Shown in pieces: positions 56,311 to 64,000 of a stretch of 64,000 bases of DNA; positions within the stretch are counted from its first letter, which is position 1; each line of letters starts with the position of its first letter. Source of the DNA: Thermoflexus hugenholtzii JAD2 (GTDB lineage Bacteria; Chloroflexota; Anaerolineae; Thermoflexales; Thermoflexaceae); assembly GCF_900187885.1 (NCBI RefSeq), contig NZ_FYEK01000020.1:1-64000 (forward strand), in the 5' to 3' direction. The position numbers were made by a program, and so were the translations under genes. The notes under the pieces were generated by a model, which was not told the origin of the DNA, ran no database searches, and saw nothing but the letters and a program-made list of their open reading frames with translations.

Positions 56311-57510
56311 ATGAAACCGGTATGGCATGTCCTGTTGCTCCCAGCGGATGCGGATTGGCGGTGGGTGGAAGCTGCCCGCCTCTATGTGGAGCGCTTCCGC
56401 GTCCTCTGGGCATGGGATCCGGAACAGGCGGTGGCGCTTCCCGGGGATCCCCTCCTTCTCTCCCTGGTCCTGCCGGACGGACGTCCCGGGCACACCGCGG
56501 CCTGGCTCCGCCAGCGTCGTCCTTCCATCCTCCTGGACGTGCTGTTCGCCCCCACCCCGGAGCACCTGCAGCGGATCCTGGACGCAAGGGCCGCCCAGGG
56601 GGACCGGCTGGGCCGGGGGCTCCGGGTGGTCACGACGGACCGGCTGAACGTCCGGAGCGGTCCGAGCCGTTCGGCTCCCATCGTCGGCCGCCTGGAGCCC
56701 GGGGTGGAGGTGGAGGTGATCGGGCGCAGCGCCGACGGCGTCTGGTGGGCGATCCGGGATCCCGGTGGGCGGGGCCGGGCGTGGATCGCCGCCGCCTACA
56801 CCCGCATCGTGCGGGGGATCCCGGAGACCCTCCCCATCTGGATCGGGGCTCCCCCGCGGGTCCGCGCCCGCCGAGCGCTCCCAGTCCATCGGGCGCCGGA
56901 TCCCGGATCGCCGGTCGTGGGATGGCTCGCGGCGGGGGCGGAGCGGGAGGCCCTGGGGCGGACGGAGGAGGGGGAATGGGTGCAGGTCGCCTTCCCGGAC
57001 GCCGCCCATCCGGGCTGGGTGCGCGGGGTGGACCTAGAGGTGGAGGCCGGGGCGCTAGAGGGCCTGCCGGTCTACGCCTCCTCCCGTTGGCTGGAGCCTC
57101 CGGTGCGGCCGCCCCTCATCCAGCGGCCCTTCGGGGCGGATCCGGTGGCCTTCGCCGCGTGGGGTCTGCCTGGGCATGAGGGGATCGATTTCGCCGCCCA
57201 GCCGGGCGATCCGGTTTATGCGGCAGCAGATGGCTGGGTCCTGCAGGCCGGGGATCGCCTTGAACATCCTTATGGCACCCAGGTGCGGATCCAGCATCGG
57301 AGGCCCGATGGCGTTTACGTCACGGTCTACGGTCGCCTGATGCCCGGCAGCCTGATGGTCCGCGCTGGGGAGTTCGTCCAGGCCGGCCGGATGCTGGGCC
57401 GCGTGGGTCCAGAGGGGTTCGTGCACTTTATGCTCAAGAAAGAGGGGGCGCGGAACGGCCCCTACGGGGACATCCTGGATCCCTCGCCGCATCTCCGCCT
57501 CGCGCCCTGA
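56311..57510 (+). CDS. SH3-domain protein with degenerate M23 (LytM-like) domain
   Basis: A 399-residue protein. An N-terminal region of about 100 residues is unrecognised. Two SH3b-like domains follow ([20 protein letters not shown] and [20 protein letters not shown]). The C terminus is M23/LytM-like: [20 protein letters not shown] gives the HxxxD zinc pair and [20 protein letters not shown] the second zinc histidine. The catalytic histidines usually seen as YxHL and HxH are replaced by YGRL and FVH, so hydrolytic activity is doubtful. No signal peptide is obvious. A start ATG at 56311 has a weak ribosome site. Confidence 0.8.
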   Translation: MKPVWHVLLLPADADWRWVEAARLYVERFRVLWAWDPEQAVALPGDPLLLSLVLPDGRPGHTAAWLRQRRPSILLDVLFAPTPEHLQRILDARAAQGDRLGRGLRVVTTDRLNVRSGPSRSAPIVGRLEPGVEVEVIGRSADGVWWAIRDPGGRGRAWIAAAYTRIVRGIPETLPIWIGAPPRVRARRALPVHRAPDPGSPVVGWLAAGAEREALGRTEEGEWVQVAFPDAAHPGWVRGVDLEVEAGALEGLPVYASSRWLEPPVRPPLIQRPFGADPVAFAAWGLPGHEGIDFAAQPGDPVYAAADGWVLQAGDRLEHPYGTQVRIQHRRPDGVYVTVYGRLMPGSLMVRAGEFVQAGRMLGRVGPEGFVHFMLKKEGARNGPYGDILDPSPHLRLAP

Positions 57511-57553
57511 CCGCGGTGGAAAGTTCGTTCACTTCCTCGGAGGTACAGCGTCT

Positions 57554-58180
57554 ATGGATCAGGTGCGGATCATCCGTCATCCGGTGGTTCAGCACAAGCT
57601 GACGGAGCTGCGGGATCTTCAGACGCCCCCGTCCCGGTTTCGGGAGCTGCTCCGGGAGATCACCCCACTCCTCCTGTATGAGGCCACCTGGGATCTGGAG
57701 GTGGAGGAGGTTCCGGTGCGCACCCCGATGGGGGAGGGGCGGGGGCAGCGGCTGCGGGGCGCGGTGGGCCTGGTGCCCATCCTGCGGGCCGGGCTGGGGA
57801 TGGTGGAGGGCGCCCTCCAGGTTTTCCCCGAGGCCCAGGTCTGGCATCTGGGCCTCTACCGGGATGAGCGCACCCTGCAGCCGGTGGCCTATTACAACCG
57901 GCTGCCCGCCCAGCCCACCGTGACCTGGTGCTTCATCCTGGATCCGATGTTGGCCACCGGCGGCTCGGCGGTGGCGGCGGTGGACATGGTCAAGCGCTGG
58001 GGGGTTCCCCATATCGTCTTCGTCGGCCTGATCGCCGCTCCGGAGGGGCTGGAGCGCTTCCGGGGAGCGCATCCCGACGTCCCGGTTTATGTGGCGGCGG
58101 TGGACAGCCATCTAAACCCCCACGGCTTCATCGTGCCCGGCCTGGGGGATGCGGGCGACCGCCAGTTCGGAACCGGATGA
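57554..58180 (+). CDS. upp: Uracil phosphoribosyltransferase
   Basis: Salvages uracil to UMP with PRPP; 208 residues. It begins [20 protein letters not shown], continues [20 protein letters not shown] and [20 protein letters not shown], and has the PRPP loop [20 protein letters not shown] and the uracil-binding [18 protein letters not shown] and [20 protein letters not shown]. The GDAGDR end is diagnostic. CCTCGGAGGTACAGCG precedes ATG 57554. Confidence 0.95.
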   Translation: MDQVRIIRHPVVQHKLTELRDLQTPPSRFRELLREITPLLLYEATWDLEVEEVPVRTPMGEGRGQRLRGAVGLVPILRAGLGMVEGALQVFPEAQVWHLGLYRDERTLQPVAYYNRLPAQPTVTWCFILDPMLATGGSAVAAVDMVKRWGVPHIVFVGLIAAPEGLERFRGAHPDVPVYVAAVDSHLNPHGFIVPGLGDAGDRQFGTG

Positions 58181-58258
58181 GCCGGCTGTCTCAAAGGCGC
58201 AAGGCAAACCGGGATCGCCTCGCCATCTTTCCATGGCCGGGTGTGCAGGAGGCGCATA

Positions 58259-58552
58259 ATGGGACGCTTCATGAGCCTGCGGGTGATCGCATGGGCGTTG
58301 CGGGCGGCGGGCCTGCTGATGGGGATCGGGATCGGGCTCGCTCTCTGCTCGGCGTGGATCCCCGGAGGCCTCGGCTTCTTCCGAATGCCCTCTCCGCTGG
58401 AAGGAGTTCTCCTCCTGGGCGCGGGGCTCCTCTACGCATTGCTCCTCTACGGAGCTGGGGAGCTGATCGAGCTGCTCCTGGCCATCGAGGATCATGTCCG
58501 GACGATGGCCGAACATTTCCGACGTCAGGGACCTCCGTCTGCGGTCTCCTGA
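58259..58552 (+). CDS. Small two-helix membrane protein
   Basis: A 97-residue protein with two hydrophobic helices (AAGLLMGIGIGLALCSAWIP and GVLLLGAGLLYALLLYGAGE) and a polar C-terminal tail (LLAIEDHVRTMAEHFRRQGP). GGAGG lies six bases before ATG 58259; the open frame starts 18 bases earlier without support. No family is recognised. It is downstream of upp and upstream of the nucleotidyltransferase fusion, possibly in one transcript. Confidence 0.65.
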   Translation: MGRFMSLRVIAWALRAAGLLMGIGIGLALCSAWIPGGLGFFRMPSPLEGVLLLGAGLLYALLLYGAGELIELLLAIEDHVRTMAEHFRRQGPPSAVS

Positions 58553-58640
58553 AGGCGGGAAGCCCGCGGGATGCGCCCTCCGGATGAGGCGATCCCATCG
58601 CCGGGATCGACACAGCGCTTTGCAGGTAGGCATAACGGTT

Positions 58641-61271
58641 ATGGAAGCAGGCCTGACGCTGGTCCTCACCCATGAGAACGCGGATTTCGACGCCGTGGCC
58701 GCCCAGCTGGCGGCGGCCCGGCTTTACCCGCGGGCCATCCCGGTGCTCCCCCGACGGGTGAACCGGAACGTGCGGGCTTTCCTGAACCTCTACGGGGACC
58801 AGCTGCCGTTCATGCTCCCGGATGAGCTGATCCGCCGCCCGGTGGATATGGTCATCCTGGTGGACACCCAGACGATGGCCACGGTGCGGGGGATGGGGCC
58901 GCAGACCCGGGTGCAGATCATCGACCACCATCCCCTGGCCCGGGATCTGCCTCCGGGCTGGACCTACCACGGGGAGCCGGTGGGGGCGACCACCACGCTC
59001 CTGGTGGAGGGGCTGGCCGAACGGGGGATCGCCCTGAGCTGGGTGGAGGCCACTTTTTTGCTGTTAGGGATCTACGAGGACACCGGATCCCTCACCTATC
59101 CTTCCACCACGCCGCGGGATCTGCGGGCGGCGGCCTGGCTGATGGAGCGGGGGGCGGATCTCGCCGTGGTCAGTGAGTTCCTGCACCATCCTCTCTCCGA
59201 GGCCCAGCGCCGCCTATATGATCGCCTGCTGGAGTCCGCGCAGACCCTGGAGCTGGAGGGGCACACGGTGATCATTGCCGCCGCGCGGGCGGATGGTTTC
59301 CTGGAGGAAATCTCCAGCGTGGCCCATCGCCTGCGGGACCTCTTCGAGCCCTCCGCCCTCTTCGTGCTGGTGGAGTTCGACGGGCACGTCCAGCTGGTAT
59401 GCCGCACCACCACCGACGACATCGACGCCGGCAGCGTCGCCGCCCACTTCGGGGGCGGGGGCCACGCCCGCGCGGCCGCCGCGGTGATCCGGGGCCGCCC
59501 CCTGGAGGAGATCCGGGAGGAGCTGGTGCGGATCTTGCCCCGACACATCCGGCCGGCGGTCACGGTGGCTGAGATCATGTCCCGCGGCGTGCGGGTCCTC
59601 CCGCCGGACCTCCCCATCCGGGAGGCGGCGAAGGAGATGCAGCGCACCGGCCACGAGGGCTTCCCGGTGGTGCGCGAGGGGCGGGTGGTGGGCCTGCTGA
59701 CCCGGCGGGCGGTGGATCGGGCCATGCAGCACGGGCTGGGCGGCCAGCCGGTGGAGCGGGTGATGGAGAAAGGGGAGGTGTTCGTCCTGCCCTCCGACCC
59801 GGTGGAGAAGGTCCAGCGCCTGATGATCGAAACCGGCTGGGGGCAGATCCCGGTGGTGGAAGATGGTGAGGTCGTCGGCATCGTCACCCGCACCGACCTG
59901 ATCCAGCTGTGGGGGGAGCGCCGGAAGGTCCGCCCGCGCTTCAGCGTGACCTCCGCGATGGAGGTCGCCTTCCCGCCCCCCTGGCTGGCCCTGGTGCGGG
60001 AGATCGGGGCCACGGCCCAGGCCATGGGCTTCACCGCTTACTTCGTCGGCGGGCTGGTGCGCGACCTCATCCTCAACTACCCCATCGTGGATGTGGATAT
60101 CGTGGTCGAGGGGGATGCCATCGCCCTGGCGGACGCGATGAGGGCGCGTTACGGCGGACGCGTGGTCGCCCACCGGCGGTTCGGGACGGCCAAATGGTTG
60201 CTGGAGGGGACTGCGATCGCCACTCCGGCCGGGCCGGTGGAGGGGTTGAGGGCCATCGACTTCGTCACCGCCCGCCGGGAGTTCTACGCCCACCCGACGG
60301 CGCTCCCCCAGGTGGAGCCCAGCTCCATCAAGCAGGACCTGCATCGCCGCGATTTCACCATCAACACCCTGGCGGTCTGCCTGAACCCCGATCGCTTCGG
60401 GGAGCTGCTCGATTTCTATGGGGGCCTGCAGGACCTGCAACGAGGCCTCATCCGCGTCCTCCATTCCCTGAGCTTCGTGGAGGATCCCACCCGGATCCTG
60501 CGGGCGGCCCGCTTGGAAGCCCGCCTGGGCTTCCGGGTGGAACCCCGGACGGAGGAGCTCATCCATCACGCGGCGGATCTGCTGGCCCGGGTGAGCGGGG
60601 AGCGGATCCGACACGAGATGGAGCTGATCCTGGCCGAGCCGGAGCCGGAGCGGATCCTCGCCCGGCTGGAGGAATGGAAGGCCCTGACGTTCGTGATGCC
60701 GGGCCTCCGGGCGGACGATTGGCTGCAGGAGCGCTTCCGCGCGATGCGCGCGGCCCTGGAGGACGGAGAGTGGCAGGCCCGGGAGGGGACTCCGTTGGAT
60801 CGCTGGCGGGTTCTGGCCGGGTGGGGGCTGATGGCCTATCGGCTGACCCCGGCCCAGTTGGAGCAGGGGATCCGCCGGCTGCGCTTCCCGGGCCGGGAGG
60901 CCGAGGCGTTGCGGGCCGTGCTGGAGGTTCGGGGGAAGCTCGAGCGCCTCGCGGAGCCGCTCAAGCCCAGCGCCGTCGCCGAGCATCTGGATCCGTATCC
61001 CCTGATCGCCCTCTTCGTGGTGTGGGTCGCCGCGCCGCCCGGCCGGGCCCGGGAGAGCCTGTTCCAGTATGCCCATGCCTGGCGAAGGGTCCGGCCGCTG
61101 CTGCGGGGGGACGACCTGCGTCAGTTGGGGATCCCGCCCGGCCCGGCCATCGGGGAGATGCTGCGGGCCCTCCGGGCTGCCCGCCTGGATGGGGAGGTGC
61201 AAACCCGGGAGGATGAGATCGCTTTCGTGAAGGCCCGCATAGGCGCCGCATCCGGACAGAGCTCCCAGTAA
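58641..61271 (+). CDS. DHH-CBS-CCA fusion: tRNA nucleotidyltransferase with phosphoesterase domain
   Basis: An 876-residue fusion. Residues 1-310: DHH/DHHA1 phosphoesterase (LTHENADFDAVAAQLAAARL, ILVDTQT, IIDHHPLARDLPPGW, and the DHHA1 motif AHFGGGGHARAAAAVIRG). Residues about 315-440: two CBS domains (EIMSRGVRVLPPDLPIREAA; EKGEVFVLPSDPVEKVQRLM). Residues about 470-876: class II poly(A)/CCA nucleotidyltransferase (GFTAYFVGGLVRDLILNYPI, DVDIVVEGDAIALADAM, RRDFTINTLAVCLNPDRFGE, EDPTRILRAARLEARLGFRV). In some bacteria with this layout the enzyme adds only A or CC. ATG 58641 is the first good start; no strong ribosome site is seen. Confidence 0.9.
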   Translation: MEAGLTLVLTHENADFDAVAAQLAAARLYPRAIPVLPRRVNRNVRAFLNLYGDQLPFMLPDELIRRPVDMVILVDTQTMATVRGMGPQTRVQIIDHHPLARDLPPGWTYHGEPVGATTTLLVEGLAERGIALSWVEATFLLLGIYEDTGSLTYPSTTPRDLRAAAWLMERGADLAVVSEFLHHPLSEAQRRLYDRLLESAQTLELEGHTVIIAAARADGFLEEISSVAHRLRDLFEPSALFVLVEFDGHVQLVCRTTTDDIDAGSVAAHFGGGGHARAAAAVIRGRPLEEIREELVRILPRHIRPAVTVAEIMSRGVRVLPPDLPIREAAKEMQRTGHEGFPVVREGRVVGLLTRRAVDRAMQHGLGGQPVERVMEKGEVFVLPSDPVEKVQRLMIETGWGQIPVVEDGEVVGIVTRTDLIQLWGERRKVRPRFSVTSAMEVAFPPPWLALVREIGATAQAMGFTAYFVGGLVRDLILNYPIVDVDIVVEGDAIALADAMRARYGGRVVAHRRFGTAKWLLEGTAIATPAGPVEGLRAIDFVTARREFYAHPTALPQVEPSSIKQDLHRRDFTINTLAVCLNPDRFGELLDFYGGLQDLQRGLIRVLHSLSFVEDPTRILRAARLEARLGFRVEPRTEELIHHAADLLARVSGERIRHEMELILAEPEPERILARLEEWKALTFVMPGLRADDWLQERFRAMRAALEDGEWQAREGTPLDRWRVLAGWGLMAYRLTPAQLEQGIRRLRFPGREAEALRAVLEVRGKLERLAEPLKPSAVAEHLDPYPLIALFVVWVAAPPGRARESLFQYAHAWRRVRPLLRGDDLRQLGIPPGPAIGEMLRALRAARLDGEVQTREDEIAFVKARIGAASGQSSQ

Positions 61272-61275
61272 ATCC

Positions 61276-61305
61276 CTTCCGGGTTAGCGCATAGAAACCC
61301 GGAGG
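61276..61305 (+). terminator. Possible terminator of the nucleotidyltransferase fusion gene
   Basis: CTTCCGGGTT (61276-61285) pairs with AACCCGGAGG (61296-61305; one G-T pair), and the T-rich CCTTGCTTTTA follows a few bases later. It lies just past the stop. Confidence 0.5.
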
Positions 61306-61474
61306 CCCTCCTTGCTTTTATCCTCCATAGTGGGCATGTGAGTAGCATGGATGTGCGTCGTCTCCAGCGGCCGCTGCCTTCCGGGGGGATCTGCTCCAGC
61401 CTGTTGTGGATCGTTGCAGGCACTATTTGGGAGATCTCTTGGCACGCTGGCCGTGAGGCTGCGTTCTCCCGACG

Positions 61475-61506
61475 GGATAAGGAGCCGGGAGGAGCTTCCC
61501 GGCTCC
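61475..61506 (-). terminator. Terminator of the amidohydrolase gene
   Basis: GGAGCCGGGA (61481-61490) and TCCCGGCTCC (61497-61506) make a perfect 10-bp stem. On the minus strand the next bases are TTATCCCG. It is 33 bases past the amidohydrolase stop. Confidence 0.55.
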
Positions 61507-61538
61507 CAAAGGTAAGTGCGGAGATCGCTCAGGCATCT

Positions 61539-62891
61539 CTACTCTCCCCGCACGATGCGCCGGGCGATGCGGTTGTGCTGTTCGATCAGGCGGCCTTCTT
61601 CTATGGGGAGCAGATGCCCCTCCTGAACGATCACCTTCCCCTGGACCACCACCCAATCGGCCGGGCGGGGCTGACAGAACACCAGGGCGGCGACCGGGTC
61701 GTGCAGGGCCCCTGCGTAATCCAGACGATCCAGCCGCCAGGCGGCGAAGTCTGCCGCCTTCCCCGGCGCGAGCTGCCCGATGTCATCCCGCCCCAGCACC
61801 GCCGCGCCGCCCCGGGTGGCCAGCCACAGGGCCTCCTCCGCGGTCAGAGCGTCGGGCCGCTCCAGGGCCACCCGCTGGAGGAGCATCGCCTGTCGGACCT
61901 CCGCCAGCATGTGCGAGGAATCGTTGCTGGCGCTGCCGTCCACCCCCAGCCCGACCTTCACCCCGTGGTCCAGCATCGCCCGGATCGGGGCGACGCCGGA
62001 GGCCAGCCGCATGTTGGAGGTGGGGCAGTGGGCGACGCCCACCCCCGTGCGGGCCAGGGCGGCGATCTCCTCCCGGTTCACGTGCACCATGTGGGCAAAC
62101 CACACATCGGGCCCTTCCCAGCCCAGATCGGCGGCGAAGGCCACGGGGCGCTTGCCGAACCGGGCCAGACAGTATTCCTCCTCATCCCGGGTCTCCGCCA
62201 GGTGTGTGTGGAGCATCACCCCGTAATGGCGGGCCATGGCCGCCGCCTCCCGCATGAGATCCGGGGTGACGGAGAAGGGGGAGCACGGCGCCAGGGCCAC
62301 CCGGCACATCGCGTAGGGCTTCGGGTCGTGATAGGTCTCGATGACCCGCTGCATATCTTTCAGGATCGCCTCCTCATCCTCCACCACGGAGTCCGGCGGG
62401 AGGCCGCCCTGGGATTCCCCCAGCGACATGGCCCCACGGGTGGCGTGGAAGCGGATCCCGATCTCCCATGCCGCGCGGATCTCGTCGTCCAGTCTCGCTC
62501 CGTTAGGGAACAGATACAGGTGATCGCTGGTGGTGGTGCAGCCGGAGCGAAGGAGCTCCGCCATCCCTACCAGGGCGCTGACGTAGACCGCCTCCGCGTC
62601 CATGCGGGCCCAGATCGGATACAGGGTGCGCAGCCAGTCGAAGAGCTTGGCGTTCTGGGCGATGACCCGGGTGAGGGTCTGATAGAGATGATGGTGGGTG
62701 TTGACCATGCCCGGGATCACCACCATCCCCCGGGCGTCCAGGACGAGGTCCGCCTCCTGGGGCAGCTCCTCCGTCCGCCCCACCTGTTCGATCACGCCGT
62801 CCCGGGCGAAGAGGCCCCCGTTCGGGATCCGCCGCCGGGCGTCGTCCATGGTCACCAATACCTCCGCGTGGCGCACCAGCAGGGTCGTCAT
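61539..62891 (-). CDS. Amidohydrolase, 8-oxoguanine deaminase-like (TRZ/ATZ family)
   Basis: Zinc aminohydrolase of 450 residues. Metal and active-site motifs: IPGMVNTHHHLYQTLTR, MLHTHLAETRDEEEYCL, WFAHMVHVNREEIAAL, AHCPTSNMRLASGVAPIRAM and GLGVDGSASNDSSHMLAEVR, the last typical of 8-oxoguanine deaminases and hydroxydechloroatrazine hydrolase-like enzymes. It ends with GQLAPGKAADFAAWRLDRLD. Removal of ammonia from a purine or triazine is expected; the exact base is not certain. The minus-strand start ATG 62891 has GGGAGGCGATCA just upstream. Confidence 0.88.
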   Translation of the reverse strand: MTTLLVRHAEVLVTMDDARRRIPNGGLFARDGVIEQVGRTEELPQEADLVLDARGMVVIPGMVNTHHHLYQTLTRVIAQNAKLFDWLRTLYPIWARMDAEAVYVSALVGMAELLRSGCTTTSDHLYLFPNGARLDDEIRAAWEIGIRFHATRGAMSLGESQGGLPPDSVVEDEEAILKDMQRVIETYHDPKPYAMCRVALAPCSPFSVTPDLMREAAAMARHYGVMLHTHLAETRDEEEYCLARFGKRPVAFAADLGWEGPDVWFAHMVHVNREEIAALARTGVGVAHCPTSNMRLASGVAPIRAMLDHGVKVGLGVDGSASNDSSHMLAEVRQAMLLQRVALERPDALTAEEALWLATRGGAAVLGRDDIGQLAPGKAADFAAWRLDRLDYAGALHDPVAALVFCQPRPADWVVVQGKVIVQEGHLLPIEEGRLIEQHNRIARRIVRGE

Positions 62892-63013
62892 TGATCGCCT
62901 CCCCGGACGCGGGATTCGAATCTCCGATTGGGTTCATTTTACCCGGGCCGTGAAGGTAGAGTAGGAGCAGGTCCGGACAGCGGGCGTGGCGATCCCCCGG
63001 GAGGGTCGTGGCG

Positions 63014-63754
63014 ATGTGGGCCATCGGGCTGGATTTAGCGTGGTCGCCCCGGAACCCGAGCGCCGGGGTGGTGTTGGGATGGGCGGAGGATCACTGGGAG
63101 GTGGCCGCCTGGGAGGCGCAGCTGGGCCCCGATGCCGAGATCCTGGCCTTCCTGGAGCCCTATTTAGACGCCCCCTGTGTGATCGGGATCGATGCGCCCC
63201 TCATCGTCCCCAACGAGACGGGTTCCCGGCCCTGCGATCGGATCCTGGCCTCCCGCTTCGGCCGCCATCACGCGGGCGGCTATCCGGTCAACCGCCGCTG
63301 GCTGCGGTCCTTCGGTGGGCTGCGGGGGGAGGCCCTAGCGCAGGCCCTTTATGCCCGAGGGTTGGCCCTGGAGCCTCCCGAGGCCCCCCGCCTCCCGGTC
63401 CGCGTGGTCCTGGAGGTGTTCCCCCATCCGGCCGCCGTGGTCCTGTTTGGCCTGCGGCAGATCATCCGTTATAAACGGTTGCGTCGGGATCGGTGGGCGC
63501 GGGGGTTGCGACGGTGGCATCAGCGGCTGCTGACCCTCGAGGCCTTCCGGCCTCCGGTGCGCTGGCCGGAGCCCTGGCGCGAGCCGCCCCGCGGGGGGAC
63601 CCGACGGATGTGGAAGGCGTGGGAGGATCAACTGGATGCGGCTTTCTGCGCCTATATCGCGGGCTACGTCTGGTTCCACGGCCCGGCGGGCTATGAGCGG
63701 ATCGGAGATCTGGAGACCGGCTTGGTGATCGTCCCCCGTCGGATCGATGGGTAA
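63014..63754 (+). CDS. DUF429 family protein (predicted RNase H-fold)
   Basis: A 246-residue protein. It begins MWAIGLDLAWSPRNPSAGVV and contains CVIGIDAPLIVPNETGSRPC, FGRHHAGGYPVNRR, RVVLEVFPHPAAVVLFGLRQ, RYKRLRRDRWARGLRRW and AWEDQLDAAFCAYIAGYVWF. These Asp/Glu-rich blocks are the conserved ones of DUF429, a family with an RNase H-like fold and predicted nuclease activity. GGGAGGG lies nine bases before ATG 63014; GTG 63008 is too close. It diverges from the amidohydrolase gene. Confidence 0.88.
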   Translation: MWAIGLDLAWSPRNPSAGVVLGWAEDHWEVAAWEAQLGPDAEILAFLEPYLDAPCVIGIDAPLIVPNETGSRPCDRILASRFGRHHAGGYPVNRRWLRSFGGLRGEALAQALYARGLALEPPEAPRLPVRVVLEVFPHPAAVVLFGLRQIIRYKRLRRDRWARGLRRWHQRLLTLEAFRPPVRWPEPWREPPRGGTRRMWKAWEDQLDAAFCAYIAGYVWFHGPAGYERIGDLETGLVIVPRRIDG

Positions 63755-63788
63755 GGCAAGGATCCGGACTCCGGCGCAGGAGGGGAAG

Positions 63789-64000
63789 ATGAGCGGGGAG
63801 TGGCCGTGCTGTGCGGAGCCGCTGCCGGAGATGGTGCGGCAGGGCTTGGAGCGGTTCAACGCGGGGGAGTATTTCGAACAGCACGAGATCCTCGAGCACG
63901 CGTGGCGGGCGGAGGCCCGGCCGGTGCGGGAGATCTATCAGGGCATCCTGCAGATCGGCGTGGCCTGCTATCAGATCCAGCGGGGCAATTACGCTGGGGC
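63789..64000 (+). CDS. DUF309 family protein (cut by right edge)
   Basis: The last 212 bases encode the start of a DUF309 protein. The translation is MSGEWPCCAEPLPEM then VRQGLERFNAGEYFEQHEIL, EHAWRAEARPVREIYQGILQ and IGVACYQIQRGNYAG. FNAGEYFEQHEILEHAW is the DUF309 signature (helical, about 130-150 residues). AGGAGGGGAAG precedes ATG 63789. The function of this family is unknown. The reading frame is open at the window edge. Confidence 0.88.
   Translation, partial: MSGEWPCCAEPLPEMVRQGLERFNAGEYFEQHEILEHAWRAEARPVREIYQGILQIGVACYQIQRGNYAG

Noticed and set aside
61338-62894. A 518-codon plus-strand frame antisense to the amidohydrolase
   Set aside because: The minus strand has zinc-amidohydrolase motifs along its whole length; the other frame is a shadow.

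Overview
The window is GC-rich bacterial chromosome (roughly two-thirds G+C by eye), tightly packed, with many 4-base ATGA/GTGA overlaps and consistent purine-rich ribosome sites. An archaeal-type S-adenosylmethionine synthetase, a DHH-CBS-CCA tRNA nucleotidyltransferase fusion, Pro/Thr-rich lipoprotein linkers and a subtilase ending in a YLPLV-type tail together suggest a thermophilic Chloroflexota organism, perhaps near Thermoflexus/Anaerolineae. That assignment is an inference, not something read directly from the bases. No insertion sequence, prophage, rRNA or CRISPR array is visible.

Region by region. 1-8953: a carbohydrate operon (binding protein cut by the left edge, two permeases, a decayed DUF433 gene, the ATPase, a PHP-family phosphoesterase and a GH38 alpha-mannosidase). 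9086-12476: a membrane PepSY-like protein, a zinc-ribbon membrane protein, an OmpR-type regulator and a histidine kinase whose sensor loop is methionine-rich, preceded by an 11-base direct repeat that looks like the regulator's own operator. 12529-12602: tRNA-Arg(CCU). 12667-15902: a polar amino-acid ABC transporter. 15980-23365: mixed housekeeping genes (cytidine deaminase, LCP protein, acyl-CoA dehydrogenase, QueG, lipoate ligase, a Memo-AMMECR1 fusion). 23482-27649: subtilase, isoaspartyl peptidase, TlyA.

27703-29322: a promoter, a SAM-I riboswitch, two terminators in series and the SAM synthetase gene. 29436-37311: a large membrane glycosyltransferase, then on the minus strand a 1214-residue membrane-anchored P-loop NTPase with a very long HEAT-repeat array, and gyrB. 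37548-40605: DUF2089, GNAT, SHOCT-like and MFS genes. 40715-45422: a TIM-barrel protein, a coiled-coil nuclease-like protein, DinB and a membrane Fe-S oxidoreductase.

45532-48551 is the most unusual locus. A strong promoter feeds a clear fluoride (crcB) riboswitch whose last helix is shared with an intrinsic terminator. The first gene behind it is a CxxC-containing protein resembling DUF6062, followed by a small coiled-coil protein, a zinc-ribbon HEAT protein, inorganic pyrophosphatase (a classic fluoride target; its reading frame is broken in a G8 run) and a second coiled-coil protein that looks like a paralogue of the first. No fluoride exporter is present. 48548-64000 returns to housekeeping: pyrG, a Roadblock protein, a lipid-kinase-like gene, gatC/gatA, a degenerate M23 protein, upp, the tRNA nucleotidyltransferase fusion, an 8-oxoguanine-deaminase-like amidohydrolase, DUF429 and a DUF309 gene cut by the right edge.
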